Origin: Burkholderiales bacterium
Lineage (GTDB): Bacteria > Pseudomonadota > Gammaproteobacteria > Burkholderiales > Burkholderiaceae_C
Assembly (NCBI GenBank): GCA_028868855.1
Contig: JAGWTR010000003.1
Span: 248,001-312,000, forward strand
Length of the DNA: 64,000 bases
Reading direction: 5' to 3'
The position numbers were made by a program, and so were the translations under genes. A model generated the notes under the pieces. It searched no databases, had not been told where the DNA came from, and saw only the letters and a program-made list of their open reading frames with translations. Positions 58,341 to 64,000 of the stretch are shown here, one piece after another; the stretch's first letter is position 1, and every line of letters starts with the position of its first letter.

Positions 58341-58627
58341 TGGCTCGTCTGAACGTCCTCCTGGTGGTTGCCTTGTTGATCAGTTGCTTCTGGCTGATCC
58401 GTTCTAGCTACGACTCGCGCCGCCTGTATGACCAGCTTGAGAAAGCCCAGAATCAGGAACACGAATTGCAAAGCGAAGGCGAGCGTTTGCAGTTGGACAA
58501 GCGTGCCCAAGCCACGCCCTTGCGTGTCGAAAAGCTGGCTCGGGAAAAGCTCCGCATGCTCGGGGCCTCGCCGGCAGCCACTCAGTATGTGAGTGCGGCC
58601 GCCTCGCGCGAAGAGGTGTCCAAATGA
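58340..58627 (+). CDS. ftsL: Cell division protein FtsL
   Basis: A 95-residue bitopic protein with a membrane helix (about 5-22) and a periplasmic coiled coil (YDQLEKAQNQEHELQSEGERL). It forms the FtsQLB complex that activates septal synthesis. It overlaps rsmH by one base and ftsI by four (ATGA). Confidence 0.93.
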   Translation: MARLNVLLVVALLISCFWLIRSSYDSRRLYDQLEKAQNQEHELQSEGERLQLDKRAQATPLRVEKLAREKLRMLGASPAATQYVSAAASREEVSK

Positions 58628-60552
58628 GTCGCATGGGTGATCTGGTGCGGCGTCTGCGCCGCCAGCCACGCCACCAGGGGGCGACGGCCATGCCCACGGT
58701 GCGCTACGCGACCAGTCCATTGCTGGCCTCTCGCACGCCGCCGTGGCGCGTCAAGTTTTTGATCGGCCTGATCGGCGTGGGCTTTGCCGTTCTGGTCGGT
58801 CGCGCCGCCTGGATCCAGATCATCCACAATGATTTCTACCTGCAGCAGGGAGCCAGCCGCTACGAGCGGCGCATCGAGTTGCCGGCCAACCGCGGGCGCA
58901 TCCTGGATCGCCACGGTGAATTGCTGGCCTCCAGCATCCCTGCGCCTTCGCTGTGGGCCATCCCCAAGGACTTCGAGGCGACGCCCGCCGAGTTCAAGTC
59001 CTTGGCCAGGCTGCTGGACATGCCGCCTGTCGAGCTGAAAAAGCGGCTGGGTGCGAGCGCCAATTTTGTGTGGCTGCGCCGCCAGGTGGACGACAAGGTG
59101 GCCCAGCAGGTGGCCGACCTCAAGATCAAGGGCGTCCACGAGCTCAAGGAATCCAAGCGCCAGTACCCGGCGGGCGAGGCGGTGGCGCATGTGGTGGGTT
59201 TCACCAACATTGAAGACGCTGGCCAGGAAGGCATTGAACTGGCGTATCAAAAGCAGCTCGTGGGCCGCGATGGTGTGCGCCATGTGATCAAGGACCGCCT
59301 GGGTCGTGTCGTCGAATCGGTGGGGGATCTGGTGCCGGCCGACGATGGGCGCGACATCCGCTTGTCCATTGACGCCAAGGTGCAGTTCGCCGCTTACCAG
59401 CGCATCCGCGATGCCGTGGCCTTGCACAAGGCCAAAGCCGGCAGTGTGGTGGTGCTCGATGCGGTGACGGGCGAGGTGCTGGCCTTGGCCAACGTGCCCA
59501 GCTACACCCCCTCGGATCGACGCAATCTGACGGGCGCGCAACTGCGCAACCGTGCCTTGACCGACACTTTCGAGCCCGGCTCCACCATCAAGCCCTTCAT
59601 TGTGGGATGGGCTCTGGAGACCGGGCGGGTCAAGCCCACCACCATGATTGCCACAGCCCCTGGGCGCCTGACGATCGATGGCGCCACCATCACCGATTCG
59701 CACCCGCATGGCGACCTGACGGTGGAAGAGGTCATCCAGAAATCGAGCAATGTGGGCGCGGCCAAGATTGGCTTGATGATGCAGCCCCGCGAGATGTGGG
59801 AGCTGTTCACCGCGGTGGGGCTGGGGCAGAAGCCGCACATAGATTTTCCAGGCGTGGTGACGGGGCGTCTGCGCCCCTACAAGAGCTGGCGACGCATCGA
59901 GCAGGTCACCATGAGTTACGGCTATGGCCTGTCGGCCAGCCTGTTTCAGCTGGCGCAGGCGTACACCGTGTTCGCACGGGACGGTGAGTTGATTCCCATC
60001 AGTCTGCTCAAGCGCGACGGCACGGGCGACGATGCGGCACCGGCCAAAGCGCCGTTCATCAAGACCGCGCTCAAGCCCATGGTGGCGCCTCCCTTTGCGG
60101 CCATGGCCTCTCCCGCCTTGGCGCAGGACAAGGCCGATTCAACCGCGCTGGTGCCGATGCCGGGCACGCGCATCATGTCGGCCCAGACCGCTCGCGATGT
60201 GCGCAAGATGTTGTCGATGGTGACCGGCAATGGCGGCACCGCACCCAAGGCGCAGACCGACGCCTACAGCGTTGGCGGCAAGACCGGCACGGCGCACAAA
60301 CAGGAGGGGAAGGGCTATGCGGGCCACAAGTACCGTTCTTGGTTTGTGGGCATCGCGCCGATCAACAATCCGCGTATCGTGGTGGCTGTGATGGTCGACG
60401 AGCCGGGCGATGGCATTTATTTTGGCGGTGACGTGGCGGCCCCGGTGTTCAGCCAGGTGGTGCAGCAAACCCTCAATCGACTCGGCGTGGTTCCTGATCT
60501 GGCGGTGCGGCCAGACATCAAGGCCATGAAGAGTGAAGAGGAGAGCTTCTGA
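58624..60552 (+). CDS. ftsI: Peptidoglycan transpeptidase FtsI (PBP3)
   Basis: A 642-residue septal transpeptidase. A membrane helix lies at about 41-60. The catalytic serine is S320 (FEPGSTIKPF), the SxN motif is S374-S-N376 and the KTG motif is K553-T-G-T. The pedestal region includes LPANRGRILDRHGELLASS. It works with FtsW. It overlaps ftsL by four bases and its stop overlaps the murEF start by one. Confidence 0.97.
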   Translation: MSRMGDLVRRLRRQPRHQGATAMPTVRYATSPLLASRTPPWRVKFLIGLIGVGFAVLVGRAAWIQIIHNDFYLQQGASRYERRIELPANRGRILDRHGELLASSIPAPSLWAIPKDFEATPAEFKSLARLLDMPPVELKKRLGASANFVWLRRQVDDKVAQQVADLKIKGVHELKESKRQYPAGEAVAHVVGFTNIEDAGQEGIELAYQKQLVGRDGVRHVIKDRLGRVVESVGDLVPADDGRDIRLSIDAKVQFAAYQRIRDAVALHKAKAGSVVVLDAVTGEVLALANVPSYTPSDRRNLTGAQLRNRALTDTFEPGSTIKPFIVGWALETGRVKPTTMIATAPGRLTIDGATITDSHPHGDLTVEEVIQKSSNVGAAKIGLMMQPREMWELFTAVGLGQKPHIDFPGVVTGRLRPYKSWRRIEQVTMSYGYGLSASLFQLAQAYTVFARDGELIPISLLKRDGTGDDAAPAKAPFIKTALKPMVAPPFAAMASPALAQDKADSTALVPMPGTRIMSAQTARDVRKMLSMVTGNGGTAPKAQTDAYSVGGKTGTAHKQEGKGYAGHKYRSWFVGIAPINNPRIVVAVMVDEPGDGIYFGGDVAAPVFSQVVQQTLNRLGVVPDLAVRPDIKAMKSEEESF

Positions 60553-63500
60553 TGAACACCTCCACCTTGATCCTGAACTCCGCGGCGGAGGCGCTGGTCT
60601 GGTTGCGTCAACAGGGCGTGCAGGCGCTCACCGTGGACAGTCGTGCCGTGCCCGCCAAGGCGGAGGAGGGCGTTGGCTTCATCGCCTGGCCTGGTGCTGC
60701 TCGCGATGGCCGCGCCTTCGTGGTTCAGGCGCTGAAGGACGGCGCGCGCGCCTGTCTGGTTGAAGCCGAGGGGGTGGAAGCCTTCGCCTTGGGTGATGCC
60801 CGGGTGGCAGCGTTGCCTGGCCTCAAGGCCGCCAGCGCCGAGATCGCGCATGGCTTCTTTGGCGCGCCCAGCGCGCAACTGGATGTGGTCGCCGTGACCG
60901 GCACCAATGGCAAGACCTCGACCTCGTGGTGGACGGCGCAAGCCCTGAGCGCGGTGGCGCGTCCCTGCGGTGTCATTGGCACCTTGGGGGTGGGCCGGCC
61001 CGGTGGCGGTGATTTTGTCCCCACGGGGCTGACCACGCCCGACCCCATCACCTTGCACGCCACCTTGCGCCGCTTCCTGGATCAAGGCTGTCAGGCCGCA
61101 GCCATTGAGGCCTCTTCGATTGGCCTGCAAGAGTTGCGCCTGCATGCCACTCGCATTGCGGTGGTGCAGTTCACCAATTTCACGCAAGATCACCTCGATT
61201 ACCACGGCAGCATGGACGCCTATTGGGCCGCCAAGCGGGCCTTGTTCGACTGGCCGGGCCTGCGCGCCGCCGTGGTCAATCTGGACGACCCGATGGGTGA
61301 GTCCGTGGCCGATGGCGTGCGCGCTCGTGGGCTGGACCTGTGGACCTACGGCCTGGTGCACACCGCCCGTCTTCAGGCCACGGGCCTGAGCCATCATGCA
61401 CACGGCATGGCGTTCACCCTGGTCGAGCGCAGCGAGGACCTGGCCACCACGGAAGACCACATCGAGGTCAACACCCACCTCCTGGGCGACTTCAATGCGT
61501 CCAATCTGCTGGCCGTGATTGGTGCCTTGCGCGCCTTGGGCGTGCCCTTGACGCAGGCGGTGGTGGCCTGTGAACACCTCGGTGCGGTGCCGGGGCGCAT
61601 GCAGCAGGTGAGCCTGCCGCACGTCGAATCCGCCTCGTTGCCTTTGGCGGTGGTGGACTATGCCCACACCCCCGACGCGCTGAAAAAGGCCTTGCAGGCG
61701 CTGCGGCCCCTGGCGCAGGCTCGCGGCGGTCGACTGTGGTGCGTGTTTGGCTGCGGCGGCAATCGCGACCCGATCAAGCGGCCTCTGATGGGCGCCATCG
61801 CCGAGCAGCAGGCCGATCAGGTCGTGCTCACGAGCGATAACCCGCGCGATGAAGCGCCATGCTTCATCCTGTCGCAGGTCATGGCGGGCATCGCGCGGCA
61901 CGACGGCATTGATGTCATCGATGATCGCCGCGAGGCCATCGCCGACGCGCTGAAGCGCTGTGCCGACCAGGATGTCGTGCTGATCGCGGGCAAGGGCCAT
62001 GAAACCACGCAGGAAGTGGCGGGCGTCAAGGCGCCGTTTTCTGATGTGGATGAAGCCCGCCGGGCCTTGGGGCGGCGCTCCCGGGCGGGCTCACGCATGA
62101 TGACGCTGGGCCTGGCGCACCAGCTGTTGCCGGGGTCTGCCTTGAGTGGCGATCCGCAAACGCCCCTGTTGCGCGTGCACACGGACACCCGCACGCTGCA
62201 GCAAGGCGACCTGTTCGTGGCCTTGTGCGGCGAGCGGTTTGATGCCCATGATTTTCTGCCACAAGCACGCGGCGCTGGGGCGGTGGCGGCCTTGGTGCAG
62301 CGTGGGATCGAGGCCTCCGGGCTGCCGGGCCTGACGGTGGCCGACACGCGAGCGGCCTTGGGTTGGCTGGCCGCGGCCTGGCGTTCACGCTTTGACATCC
62401 CGCTGGTGGCCGTCACGGGCAGCAACGGCAAGACCACCGTCACACAGATGGTGGCCTCCATTTTTCAAGCGTGGGTGAGCGCACAAGGTCGCCCCGAGGC
62501 CTCGCTGGCCACCCAGGGCAACTTTAACAATGAGATCGGTCTGCCTCTGACCTTGTTGCGCTTGCGCGAAGGCGCGCACCAGTGCGCGGTGGTCGAGTTG
62601 GGCATGAACCACCCTGGCGAAATCAACCACCTGGCCGCCATTGCCGCGCCCACAGTGGCCCTGGTCAACAATGCGCAGCGCGAGCACCAGGAATTCATGC
62701 ACACGGTTGAAGCGGTGGCGCGCGAAAACGGCGCCGTGTTGCAGGCCTTGTCGCGCGGTGGCGTGGCGGTCTTCCCCGCCGATGATCCGCATGCGTCGAT
62801 CTGGCGGCAGCTGGCCAATGGCTGCCGCGTGATGGACTTTGCCATGGAGGGCAGCGCCGCCGTGACGGGGCAGGCCAGCTGGCAGGCCCAGCCAACCCCC
62901 CATTGGGTCATTGCCCTGAACACGCCGCAAGGTGCAGCCAGCGTGAACCTGCGCATGGCCGGTGTCCACAATGTGCGCAACGCCCTGGCCGCCACGGCGG
63001 CCGCCTTGGGTGCGGGCGTGCCGCTGACCTCGATCGTGGCGGGCCTGGAGGCGTTCGAGCCCGTCAAGGGCCGCTCGCAACTGCGTTGCATTGAGCGCCA
63101 GGGGCGCGCCATCACCGTCATCGACGACAGCTACAACGCCAACCCCGATTCAGTGCGAGCCGCCATTGACATGCTGGCCGGCTTGCCCAGCCCACGCTGG
63201 CTGGTGCTGGGTGACATGGGCGAGGTGGGTACGCAAGGCCCCGCCTTTCACGACGAGGTTGGGCGCCATGCCCGCGACAGCGGCATCGAACACGTCTGGA
63301 CGGCGGGCAGCCTGTGCCTGCATGCCGCGCAAGCCTATGGCCCTGCGGCGCGCCATTTCAACAACGCGGCCGACATCGTCGCCGCCATTCACAGTGCCGT
63401 CGGAGTGCCGCAGGCCGCGTCGGTGCTGGTCAAGGGTTCACGCTTCATGAAAATGGAACAAGTCGTTGTCGCCCTGTCGGGAGGTGCCCATGCTGCTTAG
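60552..63500 (+). CDS. murEF: MurE-MurF fusion: UDP-MurNAc-tripeptide ligase and UDP-MurNAc-pentapeptide ligase
   Basis: A 982-residue protein with two complete Mur ligases. The MurE half (about 1-510) has the ATP motif GTNGKTST (117-124), the carbamylated-lysine region and DNPRDEAP, the DNPR signature for meso-diaminopimelate. The MurF half (about 517-982) has GSNGKTTV (623-630), [10 protein letters not shown] and [11 protein letters not shown]. The joint near residue 510 has a basic segment (GRRSRAGSR). Separate murE and murF are usual in most bacteria; fusion has been seen in some Burkholderiales such as Bordetella. The end overlaps mraY by 11 bases. Confidence 0.96.
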   Translation: MNTSTLILNSAAEALVWLRQQGVQALTVDSRAVPAKAEEGVGFIAWPGAARDGRAFVVQALKDGARACLVEAEGVEAFALGDARVAALPGLKAASAEIAHGFFGAPSAQLDVVAVTGTNGKTSTSWWTAQALSAVARPCGVIGTLGVGRPGGGDFVPTGLTTPDPITLHATLRRFLDQGCQAAAIEASSIGLQELRLHATRIAVVQFTNFTQDHLDYHGSMDAYWAAKRALFDWPGLRAAVVNLDDPMGESVADGVRARGLDLWTYGLVHTARLQATGLSHHAHGMAFTLVERSEDLATTEDHIEVNTHLLGDFNASNLLAVIGALRALGVPLTQAVVACEHLGAVPGRMQQVSLPHVESASLPLAVVDYAHTPDALKKALQALRPLAQARGGRLWCVFGCGGNRDPIKRPLMGAIAEQQADQVVLTSDNPRDEAPCFILSQVMAGIARHDGIDVIDDRREAIADALKRCADQDVVLIAGKGHETTQEVAGVKAPFSDVDEARRALGRRSRAGSRMMTLGLAHQLLPGSALSGDPQTPLLRVHTDTRTLQQGDLFVALCGERFDAHDFLPQARGAGAVAALVQRGIEASGLPGLTVADTRAALGWLAAAWRSRFDIPLVAVTGSNGKTTVTQMVASIFQAWVSAQGRPEASLATQGNFNNEIGLPLTLLRLREGAHQCAVVELGMNHPGEINHLAAIAAPTVALVNNAQREHQEFMHTVEAVARENGAVLQALSRGGVAVFPADDPHASIWRQLANGCRVMDFAMEGSAAVTGQASWQAQPTPHWVIALNTPQGAASVNLRMAGVHNVRNALAATAAALGAGVPLTSIVAGLEAFEPVKGRSQLRCIERQGRAITVIDDSYNANPDSVRAAIDMLAGLPSPRWLVLGDMGEVGTQGPAFHDEVGRHARDSGIEHVWTAGSLCLHAAQAYGPAARHFNNAADIVAAIHSAVGVPQAASVLVKGSRFMKMEQVVVALSGGAHAA

Positions 63501-64000
63501 TCTGGCCGAATGGTTGCAGACCCTGCACCCCGAGTGGGGCTTCCTGCGGGTGTTTCAGTACCTCACGTTCCGTGCCGTGATGGCGGCCATGACGGCCCTC
63601 CTGATTGGTCTGGCGTTGGGCCCCTTCGTGATCCGCAAGCTGGCCGAGTTGAAGATCGGCCAGCCCATTCGCGAATACGCCATGCAGAGCCACCTCAGCA
63701 AGCGCGGCACGCCCACCATGGGTGGCGTGCTGATCCTGCTGTCCATCGCCGTCTCGACCCTGGTGTGGTTTGACTGGGCCAACCGCTTTGTGTGGATCGT
63801 GATGATCGTGACCACCGGCTTTGGCGCCATTGGCTGGGTGGATGACTGGCGCAAGGTGGTCCTGAAGGACCCCGAAGGCATGCCCTCGCGCGAGAAGTAC
63901 TTCTGGCAGTCCATCATCGGCCTGGTCGCTGCGCTGTACCTGGCCTTCAGCGTGTCCGAGACCAACAACATGCGCGTGATCGAGTTGTTCATTCGTTGGG
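63490..64000 (+). CDS. mraY: Phospho-MurNAc-pentapeptide translocase, N-terminal part (cut by window end)
   Basis: The first 170 codons of a polytopic membrane enzyme that transfers phospho-MurNAc-pentapeptide to undecaprenyl phosphate, giving lipid [10 protein letters not shown], the [12 protein letters not shown] motif, and the acidic WVDDWRK (substrate/Mg site) are characteristic. GGAGG lies before ATG 63490, which is inside the end of murEF. The rest lies beyond the window. Confidence 0.95.
   Translation, partial: MLLSLAEWLQTLHPEWGFLRVFQYLTFRAVMAAMTALLIGLALGPFVIRKLAELKIGQPIREYAMQSHLSKRGTPTMGGVLILLSIAVSTLVWFDWANRFVWIVMIVTTGFGAIGWVDDWRKVVLKDPEGMPSREKYFWQSIIGLVAALYLAFSVSETNNMRVIELFIRW

Overview
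The window looks like the chromosome of a betaproteobacterium of the order Burkholderiales, probably Comamonadaceae or a close relative. The evidence is the high GC content, a complete atpIBEFHAGDC operon, a type II secretion locus in the order GHIJKLMNDEF with gspC on the opposite strand, a fused MurE-MurF in the dcw cluster, a GTP-type PEP carboxykinase, a PEP-CTERM protein, and adjacent acetoacetate/3-hydroxybutyrate genes. I found no phage, insertion sequence, CRISPR array, rRNA or tRNA. Genus and species cannot be set from the sequence alone.

Layout. 1-2739 (minus): a tightly packed operon of a GNAT-like gene, a GH3-type acyl-adenylate/amino-acid ligase and a second GNAT gene cut by the window start. 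3225-10556 (plus): F1Fo ATP synthase operon with a pyrimidine tract before atpE, hairpins before atpA and atpC, and a terminator after atpC. 10600-12243: ilvA. 12222-23806: type II secretion genes. 23941-26512: a Lon-like AAA+ ATPase, a cytosolic 5'-nucleotidase and a MOSC protein. 26543-29194 (minus): an oxyanion ABC transporter of the molybdate/tungstate type whose ATPase has lost several catalytic motifs. 29583-31451: pckG. 31634-33504: a secreted FxDxF PEP-CTERM protein facing a secreted pectin-acetylesterase-like hydrolase across a shared bidirectional terminator.

33613-37363: an RlmN-like radical SAM protein divergent from a periplasmic multicopper oxidase that is coupled to a small secreted protein. 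37382-44895: a hybrid histidine kinase, bioB, a DUF1857 protein and two tandem paralogous PAS histidine kinases with no response regulator beside them. 44974-50945 (minus): thiC-thiO-thiS-thiG-thiDE behind a TPP riboswitch. 50981-53479 (minus): feoA-feoB-Cys-rich partner behind a Fur-box palindrome. 53499-54894 (minus): small envelope/stress-type genes (BON lipoprotein, DUF883, DUF1328, a 34-residue ORF). 55045-56617: acetoacetate decarboxylase and 3-hydroxybutyrate dehydrogenase. 56789-64000: the start of the division and cell wall cluster (mraZ, rsmH, ftsL, ftsI, murEF, mraY), with a 10-bp-phased MraZ operator over the mraZ promoter and start codon.

Most of the window is core metabolism and envelope biogenesis. 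The less ordinary parts are the GH3/GNAT operon, the motif-poor ModC-like ATPase with its TupA-like binding protein, the tandem sensor kinases, the multicopper oxidase pair and several intercistronic RNA structures. Functions are assigned from recognisable motifs only; no database search was run.
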